From: Achromobacter agilis
Lineage (GTDB): Bacteria > Pseudomonadota > Gammaproteobacteria > Burkholderiales > Burkholderiaceae_B
Direction: 5' to 3'
Assembly: GCF_900496965.1 (NCBI RefSeq)
Contig: NZ_UFQB01000002.1
Span: 124,001 to 188,000, forward strand
Length of the DNA: 64,000 nucleotides
The number at the start of each line of letters is the position of its first letter. The stretch's first letter is position 1. This document shows, piece after piece, positions 47,713-59,111 of this stretch. The notes under the pieces were generated by a model. It worked only from the letters and a program-made list of their open reading frames with translations. It ran no database searches and was not told where the DNA came from. Both the position numbers and the translations under genes were made by a program.

Positions 47713-47743
47713 AAAAAGCCCGCCATATGGCGGGCTTCTTTTT
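47713..47743. terminator. Bidirectional terminator between lexA and lon
   Basis: Stem AAGCCCGCCA/TGGCGGGCTT with flanking A and T runs. It serves both convergent genes. Confidence 0.9.
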
Positions 47744-47790
47744 GGGCCATCGCTACCGGGCGCTCCTTGCGGAGGCGCCCGGCAACCCGA

Positions 47791-50241
<2,451 letters not shown>

Positions 50242-50331
50242 AGGAGGTTCCTCGGTATGACTCGGCGTATCGGGGACAGGTGACCCGGGTATACCCGAGC
50301 CAGCCACGTCAGTTACGTCTGTTATGGGAAC

Positions 50332-50349
50332 AATAGCCGAAAATTCAAG
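50332..50349 (-). promoter_or_regulatory. Sigma-32-like heat-shock promoter of lon
   Basis: On the minus strand CTTGAA (50349-50344), here with no break, is followed after about 14 bases by TCCCATAA, close to the CTTGAA / CCCCATNT heat-shock consensus. The full extent including the -10 runs 50349 to about 50325. It lies about 90 bases upstream of the lon start. Confidence 0.6.
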
Positions 50350-50462
50350 ATCTCGGCGCCTCGATAGCCCAAGGGTTAAAAAAAACCAAGGGCGGCACCT
50401 TCAGTATGCAAGGGTCGAGGCCATGAGAAAAGCGTGTTTCCACCCAGGACGGACCTTGAGAT

Positions 50463-50493
50463 AAAAAAACCCGTTACGGGAACGGGCTTTTTT
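50463..50493 (-). terminator. Terminator of clpX
   Basis: CCCGTT/AACGGG stem with flanking A and T runs just after the clpX stop. It separates clpX from the lon promoter. Confidence 0.85.
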
Positions 50494-50499
50494 GAAATA

Positions 50500-51798
50500 T
50501 CAGGCTGCGGCGTCCCGGACTTCTCCCCGCTCCGGCTTGTCCGAAGGGGCAGCTTCGTCGGCATAGATGAGCAACGGCTTGCCCTCGCCTTCGATCGCGC
50601 CTTCGTCCAGCACCACACGCTTGACGTTGCCCTGGGAGGGCAGGTCGTACATGGTGTCGAGCAAGGCCTGTTCGATGATGGAACGCAGGCCGCGGGCACC
50701 CGTCTTGCGCCGGAGCGCCTTACGGGCGATCGCCTTCAGCGCGGCGGGCCGCACGTCGAGTTCGGCGCCTTCCATGGCGAACAGCTTCTGGAACTGCTTG
50801 AGCAGGGCGTTCTTGGGCTCGGTCAGGATCTGGACCAGGGCCGCTTCGTCCAGCTCGTCCAGCGTGGCGACCACCGGCAGGCGGCCGACCAGCTCGGGAA
50901 TCAGGCCGAACTTGATCAGGTCTTCCGGTTCGACTTCGGAGAACAGCTCGCCCACGCCGCGTTCCGACTTGGCGCGCACCGAGGCCGAGAAGCCGATGCC
51001 CGATTTTTCGGTACGGTCGCGGATGACCTTTTCCAATCCGTCGAAGGCGCCGCCGACGATGAACAGGATGTTGGTCGTGTCCACCTGGACGAAGTCCTGG
51101 TTGGGGTGCTTGCGGCCGCCCTGCGGGGGCACCGAAGCCACCGTGCCTTCGATCAGCTTCAGCAAAGCCTGCTGCACGCCCTCGCCCGACACGTCGCGCG
51201 TGATGGACGGGTTGTCGGACTTGCGGGAGATCTTGTCGATTTCATCGATGTAAATGATGGCGCGCTGCGCCTTCTCTACTTCGTAGTTGCAGTTCTGCAG
51301 CAACTTCTGAATGATGTTCTCGACGTCTTCGCCCACGTAGCCGGCTTCGGTCAGCGTGGTGGCGTCGGCCATGACGAAGGGCACGTTCAGCATGCGCGCG
51401 AGCGTCTGCGCCAGGAGCGTCTTGCCCGACCCGGTGGGGCCGATCAGCATGATGTTGCTCTTGGACAGTTCGACTTCGTCGCCCTTGATCTCGCCGTGGC
51501 GGATGCGCTTGTAATGGTTGTAAACAGCCACGGCCAGCATGCGCTTGGGCGAATTCTGCCCAATGACGTACTGATCGAGGAAGGTCTTGATTTCGGCCGG
51601 AGTGGGCAGTTCGGAACGAATCGCCGCGCGCGCGGTGGCTTGCGCCTCCTCGCGGATGATGTCGTTGCACAGGTCTATGCATTCATCGCAGATGAATACC
51701 GACGGACCCGCGATCAGCTTGCGGACTTCATGCTGGCTTTTATTGCAAAACGAGCAATGCAGCACTTTTGCGTCTGCCGATCCCTTTTTTTCAGGCAT
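50500..51798 (-). CDS. clpX: ATP-dependent protease ATPase subunit ClpX
   Basis: AAA+ unfoldase of 432 residues that feeds ClpP. The N-terminal zinc domain has C15, C18, C37 and C40 ([20 protein letters not shown]). Walker A is [12 protein letters not shown], Walker [11 protein letters not shown], and the IGF-type ClpP-binding loop reads [10 protein letters not shown]. It lies about 100 bases after clpP on the same strand. Confidence 0.96.
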   Translation of the reverse strand: MPEKKGSADAKVLHCSFCNKSQHEVRKLIAGPSVFICDECIDLCNDIIREEAQATARAAIRSELPTPAEIKTFLDQYVIGQNSPKRMLAVAVYNHYKRIRHGEIKGDEVELSKSNIMLIGPTGSGKTLLAQTLARMLNVPFVMADATTLTEAGYVGEDVENIIQKLLQNCNYEVEKAQRAIIYIDEIDKISRKSDNPSITRDVSGEGVQQALLKLIEGTVASVPPQGGRKHPNQDFVQVDTTNILFIVGGAFDGLEKVIRDRTEKSGIGFSASVRAKSERGVGELFSEVEPEDLIKFGLIPELVGRLPVVATLDELDEAALVQILTEPKNALLKQFQKLFAMEGAELDVRPAALKAIARKALRRKTGARGLRSIIEQALLDTMYDLPSQGNVKRVVLDEGAIEGEGKPLLIYADEAAPSDKPERGEVRDAAA

Positions 51799-51900
51799 AT
51801 TTGTTTCGTATCTCAGGTAAAGATGCGCCAGGCCGGGAAAGAGGCCTAGCGCATGCGCTTACTCAAACGTGATGGCAGCGGGTCTGGATCAACCGGGAAG

Positions 51901-52554
51901 TCAGGCTTCCGAGCGGGAGGTCATCACCTTGTCCACCAGTCCATACGATACCGCATCTTCGGCCGACATGAAGTTGTCACGTTCCGTGTCTACCCCGATG
52001 CGCTCCATCGTCTGGCCGGTATTCGTGGCCAGGATGCGGTTCAGGCGTTCACGCAGGTCCAGGATTTCGCGGGCCTGGATCTGGATGTCGGAGGCCTGCC
52101 CCTGGGCGCCGCCGGAGGGCTGATGGATCATGATGCGCGAGTTGGGCAACGTGAAACGCTTGCCCTTCTTGCCCGCCGCCAGCAGGAACGCCCCCATGCT
52201 GGCCGCCAGGCCGGTGCACAGGGTGGATACGTCCGGCTTGACGAACTGCATGGTGTCAAAGATGGCCATTCCCGCGTAGACCGACCCGCCAGGCGAGTTG
52301 ATGTACAGGGAAATGTCCTTGTCAGGATTCTCCGATTCCAGGAACAGCAACTGCGCGACGACCAGGTTGGCCGTCGCATCGTTGACCGGACCCACCAGGA
52401 AAATGAGCCGCTCGCGGAGCAAACGCGAATAGATGTCGTAGGCACGTTCGCCGCGCCCCGACTGCTCGATCACCATGGGAATGTAGCCCAGGCCGGTGGG
52501 GGTCACCGACGACCCGCCATTCATTGCCGCATAGAAATCGGTGAATCTCTGCAT
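51901..52554 (-). CDS. clpP: ATP-dependent Clp protease proteolytic subunit
   Basis: Serine protease forming a tetradecameric barrel, 217 residues. Catalytic residues are S119 (GLAASMGAF), H144 (IMIHQPSGG) and an Asp in GVDTERDNF (about D189). It starts 4 bases after the tig stop and is followed by clpX, the usual tig-clpP-clpX unit. Confidence 0.96.
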   Translation of the reverse strand: MQRFTDFYAAMNGGSSVTPTGLGYIPMVIEQSGRGERAYDIYSRLLRERLIFLVGPVNDATANLVVAQLLFLESENPDKDISLYINSPGGSVYAGMAIFDTMQFVKPDVSTLCTGLAASMGAFLLAAGKKGKRFTLPNSRIMIHQPSGGAQGQASDIQIQAREILDLRERLNRILATNTGQTMERIGVDTERDNFMSAEDAVSYGLVDKVMTSRSEA

Positions 52555-52558
52555 AGTG

Positions 52559-53869
52559 TTACGCCATCCCCATCAACTGATCGAAAGGCACCTTTTCCTC
52601 GGTGACCTTGGCCTTGTCCAGCACGTGCGCGACGACGTTGTCTTCCAGCACGATCGCCTCGATTTCAGCACGACGCTGGCGGTCGGCCAGGTAATAGCTG
52701 ACAACCTGGGCGGGTTGTTCGTAGTTCTCGGCGAACTCTTCGATGCGAGCGCGCACCTGCTCGGGCTTGGCCTGCAGTTGGGCTTGCTTGACCAGTTCCG
52801 ACACCAGCAGGCCCAGGCGGACGCGGCGTTCGGATTCGGTCGTGAAGGCTTCGGCCGGGATCGGCACGGACTCGGCGTTCGGGATGCCGCGCTGCTTGAG
52901 CTCTTCGCGGGCGGCGGCCACACGGCCTTGCACGTCGTTGTCGACCAGGGCCTTCGGCACGTCGAACTTGCCGGCTTCGACCAGAGCGTCCATCACGCTG
53001 GACTTGGTGCGGCCTTGCGAGCGCACCTTGACTTCGCGTTCGATGTTGCTGCGGATGTCGGCCTTCAGCTTTTCGACGTCGCCTTCGGGCTGACCGAGCG
53101 ACTTGGCGAATTCGCTGTTCAGTTCGGGCAGGACGCCTTCGGCGACTTCCTTCACTGTGATCGTGAATTCGGCCGTCTTGCCGGCAACTTCCTTGCCTTG
53201 GTAGTCATCGGGGAACTTGAGCGGGAAGACCTTGGTCTCGCCGGCCTTCAGGCCAAGGGCGGCTTCTTCGAATTCCGGCAGCATGCGGCCTTGGCCCAGC
53301 ACGAACGGGAAATCTTCAGCCTTGCCGCCTTCGAACGGCACGCCGTCGATGGTGCCGGCGAAGTCCAGCGTGACGCGGTCGCCGTCGACCGAAGCGCGGC
53401 CTTCGCGGGCTTCGAACGTGGCGCGCTGCTTGCGCAGGACGTCAAGCGTCTTTTCGACTTCGGCGTCGGTGACGGCCGTCTCAAAGCGGGTGACGGCCAG
53501 GCCCGACAGATCGGGCACGGCGACTTCGGGGTACACCTCGAACGTGGCGGTGAACGCCAGCGTGTCGTCGGCGACGCCTTCGGTCTTGGGTTCGAGATTG
53601 GGAGCGCCGGCGACGCGCAGTTTGGCGCCGTCAACGGCTTGCTCGAAAGCACGGCCGACTTGGCTATTGATCACGTCGTAGCGGATGCCGGGGCCATGGC
53701 TGCGCTCGAGCATGGCGAGCGGGGCCTTGCCCGGACGGAAGCCGGGGACCTTGGCGGTCCGAGCCACGCGCTTCAATTGCGCCTGGACTTCCTTTTCGAC
53801 GTCGGCCACCGAGACGGCCAGATCAACACGGCGCTCCAGGCCGGAGAGGGTTTCAACCACAGGCTGCAT
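52559..53869 (-). CDS. tig: Trigger factor (ribosome-associated chaperone and prolyl isomerase)
   Basis: Chaperone of 436 residues. The N-terminal ribosome-binding tail carries the signature [16 protein letters not shown] (canonical GFRxGKxP). A central FKBP domain (about 160-245) contains [20 protein letters not shown]. The rest is the helical C-terminal substrate cradle. It is first in the tig-clpP-clpX operon. Confidence 0.95.
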   Translation of the reverse strand: MQPVVETLSGLERRVDLAVSVADVEKEVQAQLKRVARTAKVPGFRPGKAPLAMLERSHGPGIRYDVINSQVGRAFEQAVDGAKLRVAGAPNLEPKTEGVADDTLAFTATFEVYPEVAVPDLSGLAVTRFETAVTDAEVEKTLDVLRKQRATFEAREGRASVDGDRVTLDFAGTIDGVPFEGGKAEDFPFVLGQGRMLPEFEEAALGLKAGETKVFPLKFPDDYQGKEVAGKTAEFTITVKEVAEGVLPELNSEFAKSLGQPEGDVEKLKADIRSNIEREVKVRSQGRTKSSVMDALVEAGKFDVPKALVDNDVQGRVAAAREELKQRGIPNAESVPIPAEAFTTESERRVRLGLLVSELVKQAQLQAKPEQVRARIEEFAENYEQPAQVVSYYLADRQRRAEIEAIVLEDNVVAHVLDKAKVTEEKVPFDQLMGMA

Positions 53870-53956
53870 TAAAAGACCTATATTCCGAGAGATAAGAGAA
53901 AACGGGCGGATAAACGCGCCATTTTACCGGAAACTTCCGGACCGCTGACGCAAAGA

Positions 53957-53992
53957 GGCGCGAGCACCCGGATAAGTCCGGATACTCGCGCC
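53957..53992 (-). terminator. Nested hairpin between tig and the M48 peptidase gene
   Basis: GGCGCGAG/CTCGCGCC outer stem encloses a perfect CCGGA-TAAG-TCCGG inner stem. It lies 56 bases after the minus-strand peptidase stop. Without a clear U-run it may be a weak terminator or an mRNA end-stabilising hairpin. Confidence 0.5.
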
Positions 53993-54047
53993 CCGTTTTC
54001 CGCCCCGGATGGGGAGAAAAAACGCCTTCCGGCGCCTTGTTACCGCC

Positions 54048-54803
54048 TTATTTTGCCTTGGCGATGCGCTCTTCGATGTGCTGTGCGCGCTTGGCCGAGG
54101 ACGGGTGCGAGCTCATCATATCGCTCTTGCCGCCATCCAGCTCCGCCAGCTTCTGGAACGCGGTCACCAGGCCGCGGGTGTTCAGCTTCTTGGACTGCAG
54201 CAGATCGAAGGAGAAGTCGTCGGCGGCGCTTTCCTGCGATTGCGAGAACTGCGCGTTGATGAATTTCTCGGTCAGGTCGCCCAGCTGCGAGGAGCTCAGG
54301 GCCGCGACGGTCGCTCCACCCGCGGCGCCGGCGGCGTCGCGCGCGGCGGAGACGGTGTAGGCGGTCTGCATCGCCTTCTTGCTGTGGCCCAGCGCCACGT
54401 GGCCGATTTCGTGGCCGACCACGCCCATCACTTCGTCGTCGGTCATCATGTCCATCAGGCCGCTATAGACGCGGATGCATCCGTTGGCCATGGCCCACGC
54501 ATTGACGTCCTTCGTGATGTAGACCTTGTAGCTGGCCTTCTGGCCGTTCACCGTGCTGCCCAGCGACTTGGCAATCTTCTGCAGGCGGGCGTCGTACTTG
54601 CTGCCGGGAGCGGCGATCTTCTCTTGCGAGTCGCTCTGGGCGCAGGCCTTGTCCGACAGGGTCTTGATTTCGGCGTCGCTCAACGTGGCGGCTTGGACGA
54701 CCTTGGTGCCGGCGCCCACCAATCCCCCGATGTCCAACGCATGCGAGGCGGAATAAGGGGCAAGCGCAACGGCCAACGCGGCAACGGCGTAGCGGATCTT
54801 CAT
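54048..54803 (-). CDS. M48-family periplasmic metalloprotease
   Basis: Zinc peptidase of 251 residues with an N-terminal signal peptide (KIRYAVAALAVALAPYSASHA). The zinc motif HEIGH is in GVVGHEIGHVALGHSKKAM, and the third ligand Glu lies in QSQESAADDFSFDLL. AGAGGAG precedes the ATG at 54803. It resembles LoiP/YggG-type proteases that act on envelope proteins, but has no lipobox. Confidence 0.88.
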   Translation of the reverse strand: MKIRYAVAALAVALAPYSASHALDIGGLVGAGTKVVQAATLSDAEIKTLSDKACAQSDSQEKIAAPGSKYDARLQKIAKSLGSTVNGQKASYKVYITKDVNAWAMANGCIRVYSGLMDMMTDDEVMGVVGHEIGHVALGHSKKAMQTAYTVSAARDAAGAAGGATVAALSSSQLGDLTEKFINAQFSQSQESAADDFSFDLLQSKKLNTRGLVTAFQKLAELDGGKSDMMSSHPSSAKRAQHIEERIAKAK

Positions 54804-55064
54804 GGGAACAAACTCCTCTTGACTGGCTCTATGCCAACGAGGCGGCAATTCTATATATGGCCAATGCGCTCTGAACGTTTCGGCACACAGTTTCGCAAAT
54901 GCCAGTTTTTCTTACACAAAACCCCGGCAAGGCCCACGCAATCGTGTTAGCCCGCGATGCGGCAGCAACGGATCCTGTCATAAAAAACTGATGCCCGCTG
55001 CCATGCGGCATTGATAGAATTGCGCCCGCTTTTTCGCACACACACCATACGGCTCGCACCCACC

Positions 55065-55613
55065 ATGATCCCTAATACCCCTCCCCGCCTGGGCATGTTG
55101 CCCAGCCTGATCTTCAGTTCCCGCTGGCTGCAACTGCCCCTATACCTGGGCCTGATCGTTGCCCAGGGCGTCTACGTCATGCTGTTCCTGAAAGAGCTGT
55201 GGCACCTGCTCACGCACGCCAACAGCTTCGGCGAAATGGAGATCATGCTGCTGGTGCTGGGCCTGATCGACGTGGTCATGATCTCGAACCTGCTGGTCAT
55301 GGTGATCGTGGGCGGTTACGAGACCTTCGTGTCGCGCCTGCGCCTGCAGGGCCATCCGGACCAACCGGAGTGGCTCAGCCATGTAAACGCCAGCGTGCTC
55401 AAGGTCAAACTCGCGATGGCCATCATCGGCATCTCGTCGATCCACCTGCTGCGCACCTTCATCGAGGCCGGCACGCTGGGCACGCCCAACGCGCGCTTCT
55501 CCGAGGCCGGCGTCATGTGGCAGACCGTCATCCACGGCCTGTTCATTCTGTCGGCGCTGGGCATCGCGCTGGTCGACAAGCTGTCCACCCCGGCCAGCCA
55601 CGCCAAACACTGA
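55065..55613 (+). CDS. UPF0114 (YqhA-type) integral membrane protein
   Basis: The 182 residues span four hydrophobic helices (about 18-45, 58-88, 115-140 and 150-172). The family pattern is visible in [40 protein letters not shown] and [22 protein letters not shown] at 55065 is preferred over an upstream ATG on family grounds. The function is unknown. A bidirectional terminator separates it from the convergent cold-shock gene. Confidence 0.88.
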   Translation: MIPNTPPRLGMLPSLIFSSRWLQLPLYLGLIVAQGVYVMLFLKELWHLLTHANSFGEMEIMLLVLGLIDVVMISNLLVMVIVGGYETFVSRLRLQGHPDQPEWLSHVNASVLKVKLAMAIIGISSIHLLRTFIEAGTLGTPNARFSEAGVMWQTVIHGLFILSALGIALVDKLSTPASHAKH

Positions 55614-55620
55614 TCAAGGC

Positions 55621-55658
55621 AAAAAAAGCCCCCACACATTGCGTGTGGGGGCTTTTTT
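55621..55658. terminator. Bidirectional terminator between UPF0114 and cold-shock genes
   Basis: GCCCCCACAC/GTGTGGGGGC stem with loop ATTGC between A7 and T6 runs. Confidence 0.92.
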
Positions 55659-55702
55659 ATAGGCGGAACGCCGGGCTCGCCCGGAGCGCTGCCCGGCGAA
55701 GG

Positions 55703-55909
55703 TCAGGCTGCGACCTTGATGTTCTTTGCGCTGGGCCCCTTGGGACCGGTGCCCACGTCGAACGTGACGCGCTGGTTTTCCTGCAGCGACTTGTAGCCTT
55801 CGCTGCGGATCTCGGAGTAGTGAGCGAAAAGATCCTTGCTGCCGTCGTCGGGCATGATGAAGCCATAACCCTTTTCGGCGTTGAACCACTTAACGATGCC
55901 GGTTGCCAT
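55703..55909 (-). CDS. CspA-family cold-shock protein (first copy)
   Basis: Single OB-fold RNA chaperone of 68 residues. RNP1 is KGYGFI and RNP2 is DLFAHYSEI; the start [16 protein letters not shown] is canonical. AAGGA lies 7 bases before the ATG. Its leader contains TCCTTGA (mRNA sense), an exact complement of the SD segment TCAAGGA, 36 nt further upstream. A paralogue is at 56947. Confidence 0.95.
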   Translation of the reverse strand: MATGIVKWFNAEKGYGFIMPDDGSKDLFAHYSEIRSEGYKSLQENQRVTFDVGTGPKGPSAKNIKVAA

Positions 55910-55915
55910 GGAGTG

Positions 55916-55970
55916 TCCTTGACCTATGAAATGCGATTGCTCGCGGGGCGCCAGATCATCAAGGATGGGA
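55916..55970 (-). promoter_or_regulatory. Possible SD-sequestering leader structure of the first csp gene
   Basis: In the mRNA the SD region TCAAGGA (55922-55916) can pair perfectly with TCCTTGA (55965-55959). The upstream strand belongs to a 13-mer (55958-55970) that recurs at the same distance, 49 nt, before the second csp gene. A temperature-sensitive leader is an inference. Confidence 0.4.
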
Positions 55971-56199
55971 GAGGAAGCAACCGTTGCACCACTGACGGCG
56001 ACAAGAGAAACGCAGACCGCGTCGCTTGAAAATCTCGCTGAACCCAGTGTATTGGCGAACCTCGAAAACCGTCAAATATGCGCGCGCCCCCTTGCACCCG
56101 GACTACCGGAAAGCGCAGCGCCATGCCTCGCCGCCCCTCGTAATTTTCAAGTTGCCACGCAACGATACACAAAGATACTCAGTGCCTGGCACGGCCTTT

Positions 56200-56763
56200 C
56201 TAGCCGGCGAATCCGCCGGATTCCAGGAATTCCTGCTCGGCCTGCGTCGTCTGCCTGCCCAGCACGGCATTGCGGTGCGGAAAACGTCCGAATCGCTTGA
56301 TGATGTCACGATGCAGGACCGCCCAGCGCAGCGAATCCGCGTCCAGGGGCTCCATCAGGGCAACGGCGCGGTTCTGCGCGGCAAGGCTCTCGGCGTGTTC
56401 GAACGGCATGTAGAAGAACTGGCGCAGCTGCGGATCCGCAGCCAGATCCTGGCCGGCCGCAATGGCGCGGTCGGCGAAATACTGCGCCAAAGGATCGGTT
56501 GCGAACATGTGCGCCGTGCCCCGATAGGCATTGCGGGGGAACTGGTCCAGCAGGATCATCAACGCCAGCGCGCCCGCAGGGTCTTCCAGCCAGCCGTCCA
56601 ATTGGCGAGCGGCGGCGGCGAAGTGCGCGCCCTCGAAGCGTTCGCGGAACACGGTATCGAATGCGGCGTTCTTGGTGAACCATTGCTGCGGACCCGCATC
56701 GAGCCAAAATGAAATGACATCTTGCGGTTGCATTACGGACGGCTTGGAAAAAGCAGAAGTCAT
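56200..56763 (-). CDS. DUF924 family protein
   Basis: Soluble, helix-rich protein of 187 residues. Family phrases are VISFWLDAGPQQWF, ALALMILLDQFPRNAYRGTAHMFATDP, FFYMPFEHAES and FGRFPHRNAVLGR. These resemble a TPR-like fold by family knowledge. The start at 56763 is one of several; MQPQDV at 56733 is possible. The function is unknown. It lies between the two cold-shock genes on the same strand. Confidence 0.85.
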   Translation of the reverse strand: MTSAFSKPSVMQPQDVISFWLDAGPQQWFTKNAAFDTVFRERFEGAHFAAAARQLDGWLEDPAGALALMILLDQFPRNAYRGTAHMFATDPLAQYFADRAIAAGQDLAADPQLRQFFYMPFEHAESLAAQNRAVALMEPLDADSLRWAVLHRDIIKRFGRFPHRNAVLGRQTTQAEQEFLESGGFAG

Positions 56764-56904
56764 GGCGGCGCGATCCTGCGAAAAGTGGCCGGCGGTGGAA
56801 TGATCTGTCGCCGGTATAGCGAGAGAATGCTGTGCAAATAGGTATTTACCCGATATTTGCATTTGAGCAACGGCTGCGGGCCGAAACCCTTCGCGCAAAA
56901 AAAC

Positions 56905-56929
56905 AAAAAAGCCCCACGAGGGGGCTTTT
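56905..56929 (-). terminator. Terminator of the second csp gene
   Basis: GCCCC/GGGGC stem with an ACGAG loop between A6 and T4, 17 bases after the stop. Confidence 0.85.
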
Positions 56930-56946
56930 CTCGAAAACTCAGGACC

Positions 56947-57150
56947 TTACAGGACCTGGATCTTCGTGGCTTGCGGGCCCTTGGGGCCATTGGCCGTCAC
57001 AAAGCTGACGCGCTGGTTCTCTTCCAGGGACTTGAAGCCCGAACCCTGAATTTCGGAGAAGTGAGCGAACAGGTCCTTGCCACCCGCTTCCGGAGTGATG
57101 AAGCCATAGCCCTTTTCCGAGTTGAACCACTTAACGACGCCGGTTTCCAT
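56947..57150 (-). CDS. CspA-family cold-shock protein (second copy)
   Basis: OB-fold RNA chaperone of 67 residues with RNP1 KGYGFI and RNP2 [12 protein letters not shown] at 57150 ([16 protein letters not shown]) gives the normal length; the frame upstream is leader sequence. About two thirds of its residues match the first copy. It has its own long AT-rich leader and terminator, so it is transcribed separately. Confidence 0.95.
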   Translation of the reverse strand: METGVVKWFNSEKGYGFITPEAGGKDLFAHFSEIQGSGFKSLEENQRVSFVTANGPKGPQATKIQVL

Positions 57151-57521
57151 ACTGTATTTCCTAGAGATAATGGGCAAATGCCCGGAGGTCACGAATCAAT
57201 CAAGGAGGGGACAGTAGAACAATAACGCTGAGCCGGAAAAGGCACGGCACTGAACGAAAATCGCAACGCTTGTGATCGTGTGCCGACACTATCGTTAGGT
57301 TCCCCTCATAAGTCAACATAATCCTAAAAAATGCGTGCCAATAATGCAACAAAGAGAAACGGCGCACAAAATTCACACGATTTCATAGGCAATAAGGAGT
57401 CCTGCATAGGTGTTAACACCCACGCATCATAAAAAAACAATCAAGGCTTATATAAATGCCGCCTGCCCGCGTACGATCCTTCATACGCCGTTTGGGCTAG
57501 CACTTTGGTTTGCCGCCAGGC
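57151..57521. other. Long AT-rich leader/intergenic region of the second csp gene
   Basis: 371 bp, markedly more AT-rich than the surroundings. It holds the leader 13-mer ATCAAGGAGGGGA (57199-57211) shared with the first csp gene, a perfect palindrome GGTGTTAACACC (57409-57420), and a possible 41-codon plus-strand frame (57410-57535) preceded by AAGGAG. No established gene is recognised. Confidence 0.5.
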
Positions 57522-57842
57522 TTACTCGTCGATAGGTAAACCCAGCAGATCGAGCGCCGCGCTGAAAGCGTCGGGACCCGAGCAAAGGAAAACCGCCACG
57601 TCACCGGGATTCATATTTTCCAGGACTTGGTCGATTTGTTCTTGCGCATTATCAACATCGTCGACATTCGTGGCGTGTATATCCGCCCCGGCCTCGACCT
57701 TTGCGCGCGGCACGATGTCTGCGATCGCATTCAGATCGGTCACGCCCACAACCACGTAGGCGCTTATGCTTTCGCCATCCAGCGTGGTGTGCAGTTCAAC
57801 GCCGCCCGCCACGTCGGCAACCTGCCGACTTACAATTTCCAT
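57522..57842 (-). CDS. Small acidic protein of unknown function
   Basis: 106 residues with no signal peptide or transmembrane segment. The pattern of strands and helices (MEIVSRQVADVAGGVELHTT, YVVVGVTDLNAIADIVPRAK, DVAVFLCSGPDAFSAALDLL) suggests a compact alpha/beta fold. AGGAAG upstream of the ATG at 57842 supports the start and a real gene. I do not recognise the family. It shares strand with the next unknown gene, 93 bases away. Confidence 0.65.
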   Translation of the reverse strand: MEIVSRQVADVAGGVELHTTLDGESISAYVVVGVTDLNAIADIVPRAKVEAGADIHATNVDDVDNAQEQIDQVLENMNPGDVAVFLCSGPDAFSAALDLLGLPIDE

Positions 57843-57935
57843 GATCCATCTTCCTAAATTCGCGGGCAGAGCCCGCCTGGGCACGCACCTCGCAGGTGCA
57901 CACGCACGCCCAGGCGCGACTATAACAGCCTTGGG

Positions 57936-58334
57936 CTAATGCTTCTTGACATTCGGCCCAAGCGACTGGCGGGCCACGCCTGACGTCGCGGCGACGCCAC
58001 GGCTGCGCACGCCGGCGGCGGCCAGCACCCCCAGCAGCGGCTTTTGCGCCGCCAGGAAGGCGTCCTTTTCGTCCCCGGCGAGCTTGCAGAGGAACATCTG
58101 CGCCAGCAGCTGCGTGCGGCGGGCCTTACGGTTGCCGGCCTCCTGGGCCAGCCATTCGCCGACCCAGGCCGCGGCCTCCTCGGCGCTGCCCTGCAGCTTG
58201 ACGTGCCCCAGCAAGTCGAACACGGTTACGCCATCGATGCGGTCGTCGCCGCCGCGCGAAAGGAATAGCTTGGCGGCCTGCCCGGAATAGCCGGGGACCA
58301 GCGCCAGGCAATCGCGTTCTGCGGGTTTCTTCAT
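57936..58334 (-). CDS. Protein of unknown function
   Basis: 132 residues, basic at both ends, with a helix-rich centre (SAEEAAAWVGEWLAQEAGNRKARRTQLLAQMFLCKLAG). The start MKKPAERDCLALVPGYSGQAAK at 58334 is chosen over an ATG four codons upstream. No family is recognised. No membrane segment is visible. Confidence 0.55.
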   Translation of the reverse strand: MKKPAERDCLALVPGYSGQAAKLFLSRGGDDRIDGVTVFDLLGHVKLQGSAEEAAAWVGEWLAQEAGNRKARRTQLLAQMFLCKLAGDEKDAFLAAQKPLLGVLAAAGVRSRGVAATSGVARQSLGPNVKKH

Positions 58335-58455
58335 AGGTGTCAGCATATGTCGGTTATCGAGAATCCTGGACTGTAACCCGGCCGCGCGGACTGTCGCGTC
58401 GCCGCCATGGAACTCTGCTATCGTCGCCCTATCCTTTCCCTACATGGTGGACATC

Positions 58456-58758
58456 ATGCAACGCGATTTCGATCTGGTCGTCACGATCCTGGGAGCCTTG
58501 CGCGACGCGCCGGGCCCCAACCTGAGCACGCACGACATCAAGAACGCGGCCCTGGCGCCGCATCCCGAAGAACAGGGCCTGCAAGTGATCGCGCATCACC
58601 TGGACCTGCTGGAGGACGCTGGGCTGGTCAAGCAGGTAAGCGAAACCGCCGCCAACGCGGGCGCCACGCGCTGGCGCATCACCTGGAAGGGCTATGACGC
58701 CCTGGAGCAGGACGAGGAAGACGACGAGGACGAAGACTTCGACGACGCGGAGGAATGA
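58456..58758 (+). CDS. DUF2513-like winged-helix protein
   Basis: 100 residues starting MQRDFDLVVTILGALRDAP, a pattern of DUF2513 proteins, which look like small winged-helix DNA-binding domains. VIAHHLDLLEDAGLVKQ would be the recognition region and RITWKGYDALE the following strand. The last 20 residues are almost all Asp/Glu. GGTGG lies 5 bases before this ATG; an ATG at 58444 is the alternative. A role is unknown. Confidence 0.65.
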   Translation: MQRDFDLVVTILGALRDAPGPNLSTHDIKNAALAPHPEEQGLQVIAHHLDLLEDAGLVKQVSETAANAGATRWRITWKGYDALEQDEEDDEDEDFDDAEE

Positions 58759-58771
58759 CGCGCCAGGCGGC

Positions 58772-59044
58772 TTAGCGGCGCCGCAGGATGCGCCGCGTGA
58801 GCAGCGACGCCGCGGTGCCGATCACCAGGCTGAACATGAAGGCGGCGATCGACAGCATCACCGACAGATCGCTGAAGCCGCCTCGGCGGGACAGCACGAA
58901 CACCGCCACGAAGACCGCCGCCGCGAGCGCGGCGACACCACCGAGCGCATGCTTGACGGAACGCAGGCGGCCGCAGAGCGAGCCGCCGGCCAGGGCTGCC
59001 GCCACCATCGCGGCCATGGACCAGAACAGATATTCGTACTGCAT
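58772..59044 (-). CDS. Small membrane protein of unknown function
   Basis: 90 residues with three hydrophobic segments (about 6-24, 34-53 and 60-80) and a strongly basic end TRRILRRR. GGGGGAGA upstream of the ATG at 59044 supports the start. I do not recognise a family. It converges with the DUF2513-like gene. Confidence 0.6.
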   Translation of the reverse strand: MQYEYLFWSMAAMVAAALAGGSLCGRLRSVKHALGGVAALAAAVFVAVFVLSRRGGFSDLSVMLSIAAFMFSLVIGTAASLLTRRILRRR

Positions 59045-59111
59045 GCGAACGATCTCCCCCGAAGGCATTCAGGCGCTCGCATTATAGGCGCGGGCCGCTG
59101 GGCGCCCGCCT

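Noticed and set aside
54849-55064. Regulatory structure between the M48 and UPF0114 genes
   Set aside because: Only a TAGAAT-like -10 was seen near 55014; no convincing -35 or dyad.
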